Source: Candidatus Cloacimonadota bacterium (GTDB lineage: Bacteria > Cloacimonadota > Cloacimonadia > Cloacimonadales > TCS61). From it: a stretch of 34,609 bases of DNA. Of this stretch, positions 1 to 8,448 are shown in pieces (positions within the stretch are counted from its first letter, which is position 1; every line of letters begins with the position of its first letter). The notes below the pieces were generated by a model. It did no database searches and was not told the DNA's origin. It saw only the letters and a list, made by a program, of their open reading frames with translations. The DNA lies in assembly GCA_030600585.1 (NCBI GenBank), contig JAUVLU010000028.1, forward strand, positions 1 to 34,609, written 5' to 3'. A program made the position numbers and the translations under genes.

Positions 1-630
1 GCTTTTGTTTTGTTCGCATTCTTACCATATCAGATCGCTGAATGGATGAATCTTGGTAAGGGAAATATCTATTTCAATCTCTTTGCAGGTTCTATCCGCA
101 TCGTTTTTTTTGTGCTTTATGTTTGGATAATTGGTAAAATGAAAGATGTGAATCGTATCTTTGAATATCACGGTGCCGAGCATAAATCGGTATTTGCATA
201 TGAGGCTGATAGTGATCTGGATGCAGACAGCGTACAGAAATTCACAACGTTTCACCCACGATGCGGAACCAGTTTTATTTTCTTTGTTCTGCTTATCTCA
301 ATATTGATATTCTCAATTATTGATACAATATTTACCTATTTCTTTGGTGCTCCGCATGTAATTCTACGTTTGGCATATCACTTATTATTTATGCCGTTTA
401 TTTCAGGAATTTCTTATGAAGTGCTCAAAATTTCCAGTAAGAATATCAACCACCCGCTGGTAAAGATGATGACCGCACCGGGACTTGCCCTGCAAAGAAT
501 TACAACTCAGCAGCCGGATAATGAACAAATAGAAATTGCAGTTATCGCTATGAAATGCGCATTGGATATGGATCTTTCAGAATACAAAAACATTAAATTC
601 ATTGATGAAGAATCACAAAAGGGAAATTAA
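1..630 (+). CDS. DUF1385 family membrane protein (YqhQ-like), 5' truncated
   Basis: The reading frame is open to the first base of the window, so the N-terminus is cut off by the window edge; the TTG at base 10 is not a convincing start. The visible 209 residues hold two hallmarks of DUF1385: the EYHGAEHKS stretch and, about 40 residues later, HPRCGTSF. These are followed by hydrophobic segments that look like membrane helices (roughly residues 90-145). The His and Cys residues of these motifs suggest a metal site, but the biochemical role of the family is not established. The stop lies 6 bases before prfA. The two are likely co-transcribed, an arrangement I recall from other bacteria. Family assignment is secure; function is not. 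Confidence 0.85.
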   Translation, partial: AFVLFAFLPYQIAEWMNLGKGNIYFNLFAGSIRIVFFVLYVWIIGKMKDVNRIFEYHGAEHKSVFAYEADSDLDADSVQKFTTFHPRCGTSFIFFVLLISILIFSIIDTIFTYFFGAPHVILRLAYHLLFMPFISGISYEVLKISSKNINHPLVKMMTAPGLALQRITTQQPDNEQIEIAVIAMKCALDMDLSEYKNIKFIDEESQKGN

Positions 631-636
631 TTAATT

Positions 637-1704
637 ATGATACCTGAAGAAAAGATTTTAATCCTTAAAAAAGAATATAACGAGTTGAAAAAAGATATTT
701 ATGATCCTGTAAAAATGTCTGATCGGCGTTACTACAGCAAAATATCAAAAAGATTTAAAGAACTGCAGGAAATTTTAGATTTGTATAACGCAATAAAAGA
801 TCATGAAACAACTATAGTAGAAAATAAAGAACTGATAAAATCTACTAATGATAAAGAACTCATAGCTTTGGCAGAAGAAGAAACAACGGAAGCTCAGGAA
901 TATCTTGAAAAGAAAATAGCACAATTAAGAGAGCTTCTGATTCCAAAAGATCCCAATGATGAAAAAGATGCGATCATTGAGATCCGTGCCGGAACCGGCG
1001 GTGAAGAAGCTGCACTATTTGTTGCGGATCTATACAGAATGTACACTTATTTTGCTGATAAAAAAAATTGGAAATTGTCCATTTTATCCTCCAATCCAAC
1101 TGGTGTAGGTGGTTTAAAAGAGGTAATATTCTCACTTTCAGGAGAGAATGTTTACGGAACCATGAGATTTGAAAGCGGTGTTCATCGTGTACAAAGAGTT
1201 CCCGAAACCGAATCTCAAGGAAGAGTTCATACTTCCGCAATTTCGGTAGCTGTTCTGCCGGAAGCTGATGAGATCGATATAGAAATAAATCCGGAAGATC
1301 TAAAAATTACTACTTGTAAAGCATCGGGGCATGGCGGACAAAGTGTGAATACAACCGACTCTGCTGTTCGTATCACGCATGAGCCAACCGGACTTGTTGT
1401 AACCTGTCAGGATGAGAAATCACAGCTTAAAAACAAGAACAAAGCCTTTAAAGTACTTCGCTCAAGATTGTATGATATGGAACTGGCTAAACATGAAGCC
1501 GAGATATCCGCTAAACGTAAGTCACAAGTTGGTTCGGGTGATAGAAGTGCAAAAATACGAACATACAACTTTCCGCAATCCCGAGTTACTGATCATAGAA
1601 TAAGTTTGACATCATTCAGATTAAATGACATTTTGCTCGGTGAATTAGATGAATTTATTGATGCTCTAAAATTAGCTTATAGGAATGAAAAAGTAGAAAA
1701 TTGA
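637..1704 (+). CDS. prfA: Peptide chain release factor 1
   Basis: Class I release factor that reads UAA and UAG in the ribosomal A site and triggers hydrolysis of peptidyl-tRNA. The protein has 355 residues, normal for RF1. The catalytic GGQ is at residues 233-235 within GHGGQSVNTT, and the stop-codon-reading tripeptide is PET at about 189-191 within RVPETESQGR. PxT there identifies RF1, as RF2 has SPF. The N-terminal coiled-coil domain 1 covers about residues 1-100. The glutamine methyltransferase gene prmC, which often follows prfA, is not next to it here. The gene probably shares a transcript with the DUF1385 gene upstream. Confidence 0.97.
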   Translation: MIPEEKILILKKEYNELKKDIYDPVKMSDRRYYSKISKRFKELQEILDLYNAIKDHETTIVENKELIKSTNDKELIALAEEETTEAQEYLEKKIAQLRELLIPKDPNDEKDAIIEIRAGTGGEEAALFVADLYRMYTYFADKKNWKLSILSSNPTGVGGLKEVIFSLSGENVYGTMRFESGVHRVQRVPETESQGRVHTSAISVAVLPEADEIDIEINPEDLKITTCKASGHGGQSVNTTDSAVRITHEPTGLVVTCQDEKSQLKNKNKAFKVLRSRLYDMELAKHEAEISAKRKSQVGSGDRSAKIRTYNFPQSRVTDHRISLTSFRLNDILLGELDEFIDALKLAYRNEKVEN

Positions 1705-1769
1705 ATGGAAAATTTAATTATTATCTCACCTCAATTTTTTCTCATATCAATCAGTTAATCGGAGTAAAA

Positions 1770-1814
1770 ATGTATAATCAAAAAGCAATGAAAGAACTGA
1801 AAAATTTAATATGA
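1770..1814 (+). CDS. Possible 14-residue upstream ORF coupled to the permease
   Basis: A short frame (MYNQKAMKELKNLI) begins 5 bases after GGAG (1761-1764). Its TGA overlaps the ATG of the permease gene as ATGA. The permease itself has no Shine-Dalgarno sequence close to its ATG, so translation may reach it by coupling from this frame. This may be a leader peptide or simply a chance frame; nothing in the peptide resembles a known attenuator, and no run of regulatory codons is present. Confidence 0.3.
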   Translation: MYNQKAMKELKNLI

Positions 1815-3649
1815 AACTAAAAAAAGGACTGAATTTCTTCGATGTCTTCAGCATCGCCACTGGTGCGATGATAAGTTCAGGAATTTTTATATTACCTGGG
1901 CTGGCTTTTGCTCGCACCGGACCGGCAGTAATTATTTCATATTTTCTGGCAGGGATTCTTGCTCTGATTGGGATTTTCAGTATTATCGAACTTTCCACAG
2001 CTATGCCCAAAGCTGGAGGTGATTATTATTTTATCAATAGAAGTTTAGGTCCGTTTATAGGAACTGTATCAGGTTTTTTAAGCTGGTTTGCATTATCATT
2101 GAAAAGTGCTTTTGCCATATTTGGAATATCGGAGATAATTTTTATTTTTACCGGATTTCCTGTAATGATATCTTCACTTATAGTTTGTATTTTTTTCATT
2201 TTGTTAAATATGATTGGAATAAAAGAAGCTGCTAAATTCCAAGTATCACTCGTATCCGGTTTATTAGTTTTAATGGTTTTATATATAATCCTTGGATTTT
2301 CAAAAATTAATATGTCTCATTTCTATCCTTTTGCTCCTCAAGGGATTAATCCGATTTTTGCTACAGCAGGTTTTATTTTCATATCTTTTGGTGGATTATT
2401 GAAGGTAGCAAGTGTTTCCGAAGAAATTAAAAATCCTAAAAAGAATATTCCTCTTGGAATGATCGTTTCAGTAATCACCGTGACCATAATCTATACTTTA
2501 CTTCTTATTGTGACAGTTGGAATTTTGCCTGCATCTAAATTCTCCGGTTCACTTACGCCGATTGCGGATGCAGCCAGAAACATTGCCGGAACACCTGGAT
2601 TCATCATCATTTCGATTGCAGCTTTATTAGCTTTTATCACAACTGCAAATGCCGGAATAATGTCAGCATCTCGCTATCCGTTAGCTTTAAGCAGAGATAA
2701 TCTTCTGCCAAATGCCATCAGCAAGATTAACAAAAGATTTAAAACACCTGTTCCCTCGATTTTAGTAACCGGTTTATTTATCGTTCTGGCATTACAGTTA
2801 CCTTTGGAAATGTTAGTAAAAGTAGCTTCCGTTGTTATTTTAACTGCTTATGTTTTAACTAATCTTGCTGTAATTATTTTAAGAGAAAGTAAGCTGAAAA
2901 ATTACAGACCGAGTTTTAAAGCACCTTTATATCCCTGGCTGCAAATTTTTGGAATTCTTATTTTCTCATTTTTTATTATCGATCTCGGACTCGAAGCGGT
3001 CGATATCAGTCTTGCTTTTCTTTTGATAAGTGTAAGTTTTTATCTGTTTTACGGTAAAAAGAAATATGCAGGAGAATATGCACTTCTGCATTTGCTGAAA
3101 AGAATAACGGATAACAGGTTAACAGATCATATTTTGGAATCCGAATTCAGAGATATTTTATGTAATCGAGATAATATTGAACCTGATAAATTTGATAAGT
3201 TGGTTAATACTGCAAAGATTTTAGATTTAGATGGTCCTCTTGAAATAGATCAGTTTTTTGAAATAATTTCTGAAAATATTTCTAATGAAATTGAAATAGA
3301 TAAAGAAAAAATTGTTAGTCTTTTAAAAAGCAGGCAGGAAGATTGCAATACTGCCATATCATCTTTTATTGCCATTCCTCATATAATAATCGAAGGCAGT
3401 GATCACTTTTACTTAATGCTTGTTCGATGTAAAAAAGGCATCAAATTCACTTCTGAAGAAAACTCCGTAAAAGCTGTATTCGTTTTTGTAGGAACAAAAG
3501 AAGATAGAGCATTTCATCTGAAAACTTTAGCTTCTATTGCTACCCTTGTTCAACAAGATGATTTCGAAAAAAAATGGCTAAATGCCGAAAATATTAATTA
3601 TTTGAGAGATATGGTTTTACTTAGCAAAAGAAAGAGATTTATTAAATGA
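1811..3649 (+). CDS. APC-family amino acid permease fused to a PTS EIIA (type 2) domain
   Basis: Residues 1 to about 420 form an APC-superfamily transporter with about 12 hydrophobic helices. Near the N-terminus is the glycine-rich IATGAMISSGIFILPGLA stretch typical of helix 1 in this family, so cation-coupled amino acid uptake is likely. The last 130-150 residues look like a PTS EIIA domain of the fructose/nitrogen (PtsN) type: a DCNTAI..IAIPH motif places the candidate phospho-acceptor at His524, and the later VFVFVGTKEDRAFHLKTLA segment fits the same fold. If phosphorylated, the domain could gate transport according to PTS or nitrogen status. No PTS gene lies nearby. The start follows a short coupled frame. 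Substrate is unknown. Confidence 0.85.
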   Translation: MKLKKGLNFFDVFSIATGAMISSGIFILPGLAFARTGPAVIISYFLAGILALIGIFSIIELSTAMPKAGGDYYFINRSLGPFIGTVSGFLSWFALSLKSAFAIFGISEIIFIFTGFPVMISSLIVCIFFILLNMIGIKEAAKFQVSLVSGLLVLMVLYIILGFSKINMSHFYPFAPQGINPIFATAGFIFISFGGLLKVASVSEEIKNPKKNIPLGMIVSVITVTIIYTLLLIVTVGILPASKFSGSLTPIADAARNIAGTPGFIIISIAALLAFITTANAGIMSASRYPLALSRDNLLPNAISKINKRFKTPVPSILVTGLFIVLALQLPLEMLVKVASVVILTAYVLTNLAVIILRESKLKNYRPSFKAPLYPWLQIFGILIFSFFIIDLGLEAVDISLAFLLISVSFYLFYGKKKYAGEYALLHLLKRITDNRLTDHILESEFRDILCNRDNIEPDKFDKLVNTAKILDLDGPLEIDQFFEIISENISNEIEIDKEKIVSLLKSRQEDCNTAISSFIAIPHIIIEGSDHFYLMLVRCKKGIKFTSEENSVKAVFVFVGTKEDRAFHLKTLASIATLVQQDDFEKKWLNAENINYLRDMVLLSKRKRFIK

Positions 3650-3692
3650 GATTTGAGATTCATTTGTTTTTTATAATTAAAAGGATGCAATT

Positions 3693-4958
3693 ATGTGGTT
3701 ATTAATTTTTTTATTGATCATTGTTTTTTTTATTTTATCTGCCTTTTTTTCAGGAATAGAAACGGGACTCATCTCTCTTGATAGATTAAAACTGGAACAG
3801 GAAGCAAAAAGTAATAAAAAAAAGAAACAGATCCTCACTTTTTTGGAAAAACCAGATCGCATATTTGGTGCAACACTGTTTGGAAATAACATTTCACTTG
3901 TTATTGTATCTTCTCTTTCAATATTCCTTATCAATATTTTGAATAAAGAATCAAAGATAAATATTTCCGAACATACTGCAACGCTTATTATTGCAGGATT
4001 GATACTCATATTTGCTGAAATAATACCAAAAGCACTTTATAGAGATTTCCCTAATAGGCTTGTTAGCAGAGGATTCCCTTTGCTCAGATTCTTCAGTGTT
4101 ATTTTTACTCCTTTCGTTAAATTCGTTTCTACTTTAAATAATGTACTCGCAAAACTTTTTAAACTTCCACAACAATCAAGATACAATTTTGTTTCCCGAG
4201 AAGATCTTTCATTTATGCTTTCTGAAGCAAAAGATGACGGTGTACTGCATGAAGATCAAATGGACATGTTGGAAGATGTTTTAGAGTTTTCTGAATTGGA
4301 CGCCGAGAATGTAATGATACACCGTACCGATATTGTCGCATTCCCATTAGATACGTCTGTCGATGAGATTATTTCTATCGCAAATGAAAAGGGATTTACC
4401 AGATTTCCGGTTTATGAAAATGATCTGGATGATATCAAGGGAATACTAATAATATATGATCTATTAAAACAAAAAAACCATGATGATCTTACTGCCGCAG
4501 ATTTTATTCGAGATGCTTTCTTTGCACCGGAAACCATGGATGTAAATAAACTTCTTACCAAAATGCAAAAAGAAAAAGTGAGCATGGCAATTATCATGGA
4601 TTCTTATGGCGGTACTGCCGGCGTTGTTACAATTGAAGATATTCTGGAAGAGATCGTCGGTGAAATTGAAGATGAATATGATAACACAACACAGGAAATA
4701 AGCAAATTATCAAGCGGATTATTCAGAGTGCAAAGTTATGCTGAAATTGATTTTCTTAACGACGAATACGATATGGACTTGCCATTAGGAGATTATGAAA
4801 CTATTGCCGGCATGATCATCGATAAACTCGAAAGGATCCCAAAAAGAGATACTAAACTTACAATTGGAAATTGGGATGTAACAATTATTCAGGCTACAGA
4901 TAATAGAATAATAACTGTAGAAATGAAGAAACTTAGTAATCCAGGAAATAAAGAATAG
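3693..4958 (+). CDS. CNNM/HlyC/CorC family membrane protein with CBS pair
   Basis: The 421-residue protein has the three-part layout of the family. An N-terminal DUF21 membrane region with three or four hydrophobic helices covers about residues 1-140. A tandem CBS pair covers about 190-325 and contains the signature DSYGGTAGVVTIEDILEEIVGEI. A C-terminal CorC_HlyC domain covers about 340-415. Members are linked to magnesium or cobalt efflux and to ion homeostasis, with the CBS pair sensing adenine nucleotides. The old name hemolysin C is misleading. An AAGGA ribosome binding site stands 8 bases before the ATG. Nothing in the neighbourhood narrows the ion. Confidence 0.9.
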   Translation: MWLLIFLLIIVFFILSAFFSGIETGLISLDRLKLEQEAKSNKKKKQILTFLEKPDRIFGATLFGNNISLVIVSSLSIFLINILNKESKINISEHTATLIIAGLILIFAEIIPKALYRDFPNRLVSRGFPLLRFFSVIFTPFVKFVSTLNNVLAKLFKLPQQSRYNFVSREDLSFMLSEAKDDGVLHEDQMDMLEDVLEFSELDAENVMIHRTDIVAFPLDTSVDEIISIANEKGFTRFPVYENDLDDIKGILIIYDLLKQKNHDDLTAADFIRDAFFAPETMDVNKLLTKMQKEKVSMAIIMDSYGGTAGVVTIEDILEEIVGEIEDEYDNTTQEISKLSSGLFRVQSYAEIDFLNDEYDMDLPLGDYETIAGMIIDKLERIPKRDTKLTIGNWDVTIIQATDNRIITVEMKKLSNPGNKE

Positions 4959-4976
4959 AATATTATGGAGTAAATT

Positions 4977-6641
4977 ATGCAATTAGTAGAATGTGTTCCA
5001 AATTTCAGTGAAGGGAAAGACATGAAGATTTTAGATGCCATTGCTGCTTCAATCAAAGCGGTAAAAGGTGTAACTCTTTTGGATGTTGATCCCGGAGAAA
5101 GCACGAACCGCACTGTTTTTACAATGGTCGGCGAGCCGGATAATGTTGTTGAAGCTGCTTTTCTGGCTATTAAAAAAGCCGGCGAGATAATAGATATGAC
5201 AAAACATAAAGGTGCTCACGCTAGGATGGGTGCAACCGATGTATGCCCATTTATTCCTGTTTCCAATATGACCATGGATGATTGTGTAAAACTTGCTCAT
5301 AAGCTTGGAAAAAGAGTTGGTGAAGAACTCGATATTCCAGTTTATTTATATGAATATGCAGCCACAAAACCGGAATGGAGCAATTTAGCCGAAGTAAGAA
5401 AAGGTGAATATGAAGCCCTTCCTCAAAAAATGAAAGATCCGAACTGGAAACCCGATTATGGTCCTCAAAAATTTAATGCAAAATCTGGAGCAACAGCAAT
5501 TTCAGCTCGAGAATTCTTAATTGCATACAATATTAACTTAAATACAAGAGATAAGAAAAAAGCTCACGATATTGCCCTTGATATCCGTGAACGTGGACGT
5601 TTTGCCAGAGACGAAAACAATAAACTTATTAAAGATGAAAATGGTAAAAAAGTTCAAAACCCCGGTCTCTTTACAAATTGCAAAGCAGTTGGTTGGTATA
5701 TCGATGGTTTTAATCGAGCACAGATCAGTATAAATTTAACAAATTACAATGTTACTCCTGCTCATATTGTGCTTGATAAAGTTCGTGAGCTGGCATTAAC
5801 AAAAGGATTACAGGTAACAGGAAGCGAGTTGGTAGGACTTCTTCCCAAAGCTGCAATTTTAGAATCCGGTAAATATTATCTGGAAAAGATTGGCGAAAGT
5901 GCAGGTATCCCGGAACGAATGATCATTGAAACTGCAATTCAAAGTATGGGATTGGAAGACGTAGCAGAATTTAATATCGATAAAAAAGTAATAGAATATG
6001 CGATTGCAAATGAAAACGATCTAATTAATAAAACATTAACAAGTTTCTGTGATGAGCTTTCAACAGATTCACCCGCTCCCGGTGGCGGAAGTGTTGCAGC
6101 ATTTTGTTCAGCAATATCTGGTGCACTCAGCGCCATGGTTTCCAACCTTACTTTTGGAAAAAAACAATATAAAAAAGTTTGGGGTGAAGCTAAAAAACTT
6201 GCAGAGATCGGGCAGAATATTAAAGAACTTTCACTAACTGCAATCGATAAAGATACTCAGGCATTCTATGATATGATGGATGCTGCTCGCTTGCCTAAAA
6301 AAACCGATGAAGATAAAAAAATAAGAAATACTGCTATTCAGGAAGCTACCAAGAAAGCTATTCTGGTACCTTTGGAAACTATGGAAATTGCTTTGGAAGC
6401 GGTTGAGTTGGCAGCAAAACTTGCAGAGATCGGGAATGCTAATGCCCTGTCTGATGCTGGAGTTGCAGCAATTACAGCTAATGCGGCTGCAAAAAGTGCT
6501 TATCTAAATGTGAAGATAAATATGGGCAGCATCGAAGATGAGAAATTTAAGATCGATATTATGACAAAAGCAGATGAACTGCTGGAAAAAACTAATAATA
6601 TCACACTTCAAGTAGAAAAAGATATTAAAGGGAAGATATAA
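4977..6641 (+). CDS. ftcD: Glutamate formimidoyltransferase / formimidoyl-THF cyclodeaminase fusion
   Basis: This bifunctional enzyme of histidine breakdown moves the formimino group from formiminoglutamate to tetrahydrofolate, then releases ammonia to give methenyl-THF. The N-terminal transferase domain (about 1-330) opens with LVECVPNFSEGKD and carries HKGAHARMGATDVCPF, which includes the conserved active-site histidine. The cyclodeaminase domain (about 340-554) holds DSPAPGGGSVAA. The total of 554 residues matches fused FtcD of animals and some bacteria; many bacteria keep the two as separate genes. GGAG lies 6 bases before the ATG. No hutH, hutU or hutI is in the window, so the pathway is completed elsewhere. 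It suits an amino-acid fermenter. Confidence 0.95.
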   Translation: MQLVECVPNFSEGKDMKILDAIAASIKAVKGVTLLDVDPGESTNRTVFTMVGEPDNVVEAAFLAIKKAGEIIDMTKHKGAHARMGATDVCPFIPVSNMTMDDCVKLAHKLGKRVGEELDIPVYLYEYAATKPEWSNLAEVRKGEYEALPQKMKDPNWKPDYGPQKFNAKSGATAISAREFLIAYNINLNTRDKKKAHDIALDIRERGRFARDENNKLIKDENGKKVQNPGLFTNCKAVGWYIDGFNRAQISINLTNYNVTPAHIVLDKVRELALTKGLQVTGSELVGLLPKAAILESGKYYLEKIGESAGIPERMIIETAIQSMGLEDVAEFNIDKKVIEYAIANENDLINKTLTSFCDELSTDSPAPGGGSVAAFCSAISGALSAMVSNLTFGKKQYKKVWGEAKKLAEIGQNIKELSLTAIDKDTQAFYDMMDAARLPKKTDEDKKIRNTAIQEATKKAILVPLETMEIALEAVELAAKLAEIGNANALSDAGVAAITANAAAKSAYLNVKINMGSIEDEKFKIDIMTKADELLEKTNNITLQVEKDIKGKI

Positions 6642-6655
6642 ACCTTGCGAACGGT

Positions 6656-6800
6656 GCATCGGTTTGAGTAGCAAACGATGCTGGAATTCTCTTGCATGTC
6701 TAACGGTCGAAGACCTTCGCAACGGTTGGAAATGAGTTTTCGTCTTCACCGTTCCGAAGGTCTGAAAGATAAAATGAAAGAAACTGACCGTTCGGAAGGT
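6656..6800 (+). repeat. Two hairpins and a third repeat half in the ftcD-radical SAM gap
   Basis: The gap from 6642 to 6817 contains a hairpin at 6656-6681 (GCATCGGTTTG paired with CAAACGATGC, one base bulged). A second inverted repeat follows, with arms at 6711-6726 and 6748-6763 (15 of 16 paired). A third half, ACCGTTCGGAAGGT at 6787-6800, repeats the right arm with one change. The DNA lacks a T-run, so this is more likely a palindromic repeat unit than a simple terminator. Confidence 0.6.
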
Positions 6801-6817
6801 GAAATAAAAGGTAATTT

Positions 6818-7753
6818 ATGAAATACAAACATCTATTCGGTCCTGTTCCATCTCGCAGACTGGGAATATCTCTCGGTGTGGATCTGGTTCCGCATAAAGT
6901 ATGCAGTTTAAATTGCATTTATTGTGAAGTTGGCAGAACAACCAATCTCACAATTGAAAGAAAAGAGTACATTCCACTAAATGATATTTTAACTGAATTG
7001 AAAGACTATCTTAATAATAAACCGGAACTTGATTACATCACTTTCTCAGGGGCAGGTGAACCACTTTTACATAATGGCATCGGAAAAATAATTACATTTA
7101 TTAAAGAAAATTATCCGCAATATACACTGGCGCTTCTCACTAATTCCACATTGCTTTATGATGAAAATGTGAGAAAAGAAATTCTCGGAATAGACCTGCT
7201 TCTACCCTCTCTCGACGCAGTCAGCAAGAAAGTTTTCAAAAAATTGAACCGCCCAAATTCAAAATTAGATAATGAAAAGATCATTGAAGGATTAATAAAA
7301 TTCAGCAAAGACTTTTCGGGAAAAATATGGTTGGAAGTTTTCATTATTCCCGGGTTGAACGATACAAAAGAAGAACTTGAACTTCTTAAAAATGCTATCA
7401 AAAAGATCGCTCCCGATCAGGTTCAATTGAATACTTTAGACAGACCGGGAACTGAAAGCTGGATCGAACCGGTTTCCAAAAATAGAATGGAAGAAATTGC
7501 AGAATTATTAAAACCATTACCTGTTGAAATAATTGCAAAATTCCAATCCAGAAATAAAATTAGAAGTTATCACAAAGATGTTGAGCAGCAAATAATTGAA
7601 ACAATAAAGCGGCGTCCCTGCACAGATAAAGACCTTTCTGAAATGTTGGGAATTCACATAAACGAGATCAATAAATATCTCAGTGAACTATTGCACGAGG
7701 GATCCGTAACTTCTCAACAACAAGAAAGAGGAACCTTTTTCTGTGCAAAATAA
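6818..7753 (+). CDS. Radical SAM Fe-S oxidoreductase (COG0731-like)
   Basis: The 311-residue protein carries the radical SAM cluster motif CxxxCxxC at Cys29, Cys33 and Cys36 (VCSLNCIYC), which holds a 4Fe-4S cluster that cleaves S-adenosylmethionine. The start FGPVPSRRLG is typical of the COG0731 group, relatives of the TYW1 wyosine enzyme. TFSGAGEP near residue 70 is the GGEP-like SAM-contact motif. The last 60 or so residues (TIKRRPCTDKDLSEMLGIHINEINKYLSEL) look like a winged-helix domain, which suggests nucleic-acid contact or a regulatory tail. Substrate is unknown. An AAAGG lies 5 bases upstream of the ATG. Confidence 0.88.
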   Translation: MKYKHLFGPVPSRRLGISLGVDLVPHKVCSLNCIYCEVGRTTNLTIERKEYIPLNDILTELKDYLNNKPELDYITFSGAGEPLLHNGIGKIITFIKENYPQYTLALLTNSTLLYDENVRKEILGIDLLLPSLDAVSKKVFKKLNRPNSKLDNEKIIEGLIKFSKDFSGKIWLEVFIIPGLNDTKEELELLKNAIKKIAPDQVQLNTLDRPGTESWIEPVSKNRMEEIAELLKPLPVEIIAKFQSRNKIRSYHKDVEQQIIETIKRRPCTDKDLSEMLGIHINEINKYLSELLHEGSVTSQQQERGTFFCAK

Positions 7754-7918
7754 AAGTAAAGCAAGATTCCGGTCTTGCTCTATTCTCGAAATCGGAGTTT
7801 CGAGTTACTTAATATGAAAGTAGATAAAATCACAGAGTTAGTCAAAAATGAAAGTAAAACAAGATTCCGATCTTGCACTATTCTCGAAATCGGAATTTCG
7901 AGTTACTTAATATGAAAG
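7753..7918 (+). repeat. Two direct copies of a 68-bp palindromic element at a gene start
   Basis: Copies at 7753-7820 and 7851-7918 agree at 64 of 68 bases. Each holds two hairpins: GCAAGA-TTCCGG-TCTTGC in the first copy, and CTCGAAA-6 nt-TTTCGAG. Each ends in CTTAATATGAAAG, and the ATG of the second copy is the start codon used by the gene at 7912. The first copy also ends in an ATG that opens a 33-residue frame ending in an ATGA overlap with the real start. Copy 2 is bounded on both sides by ATGAAAG, as expected of a 7-bp target-site duplication. Confidence 0.8.
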
Positions 7919-8448
7919 AATTATTAATATCTGAATTCAAATTTCATCCCAAAGCTCAATTAATAGATTATTACAAATTATTTTATCAAGATGCTTTTGG
8001 TCCGGGACACGCCATAAAAGACAAAGCTTCTGCCGAGAGTTATTTGAGAGCCGAATTAGCAGAAGCTTCCAAATATGAAGAGATCGATTTCCAAAATATC
8101 AGCTATTTAAACAATTTTTATCGTGTGAATATTAATATCATTAATAAAGGAATTATTTCCTTTGATAATTTTCTAAATGCATTTCTGAAAAGTGCAGAAA
8201 TGAAAAATAATATCAGCTATAATGAATGGATAGAGCATTGGAAAAATATTGAAAAACAAATTTTAATAATGAAAATTCCAATCGAAAATATTAAACAACA
8301 ATCTGCAGATTTATTGAATCTCATCAACAGAAAACAACTCGTAAGTCACAGCAAGATATATAAAGAAAATTATAATCCTCACTATCGCTTAATAAATTCT
8401 GACTTATTAAAGAATAATAAATCCTTCAATTCTATCACGATAAAATGA
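7912..8448 (+). CDS. Conserved protein of unknown function, first gene of permease trio
   Basis: I chose the ATG at 7912 (MKELLISEFKFHPKAQ, 178 residues). An upstream ATG at 7873 in the same frame would translate the repeat element and is unlikely. The protein is soluble with no signal peptide or membrane helix. A recognisable stretch, DYYKLFYQDAFGPGHAI near the N-terminus, looks conserved in character (aromatic, then GPGH), and a His residue there could be catalytic or metal-binding. I do not recognise the family by name. The stop overlaps the next gene as ATGA, so it is co-translated with the two half-permeases and may act with them. Confidence 0.75.
   Translation: MKELLISEFKFHPKAQLIDYYKLFYQDAFGPGHAIKDKASAESYLRAELAEASKYEEIDFQNISYLNNFYRVNINIINKGIISFDNFLNAFLKSAEMKNNISYNEWIEHWKNIEKQILIMKIPIENIKQQSADLLNLINRKQLVSHSKIYKENYNPHYRLINSDLLKNNKSFNSITIK

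Noticed and set aside
637-1704. PET instead of PAT in the RF1 decoding motif as a recoding signal
   Set aside because: PxT is the defining pattern and the middle residue varies in normal RF1 proteins; ordinary stops of all three kinds are used in this window.
6642-6817. Possible tRNA in the gap after ftcD
   Set aside because: Hairpins are present but there is no TTCGA-type T-loop, no acceptor stem and no anticodon arm of the right size.
7753-7918. Could the paired 68-bp units be a CRISPR array?
   Set aside because: Only two copies, no regular short spacers, units are palindromic and contain a start codon; no cas gene is near.
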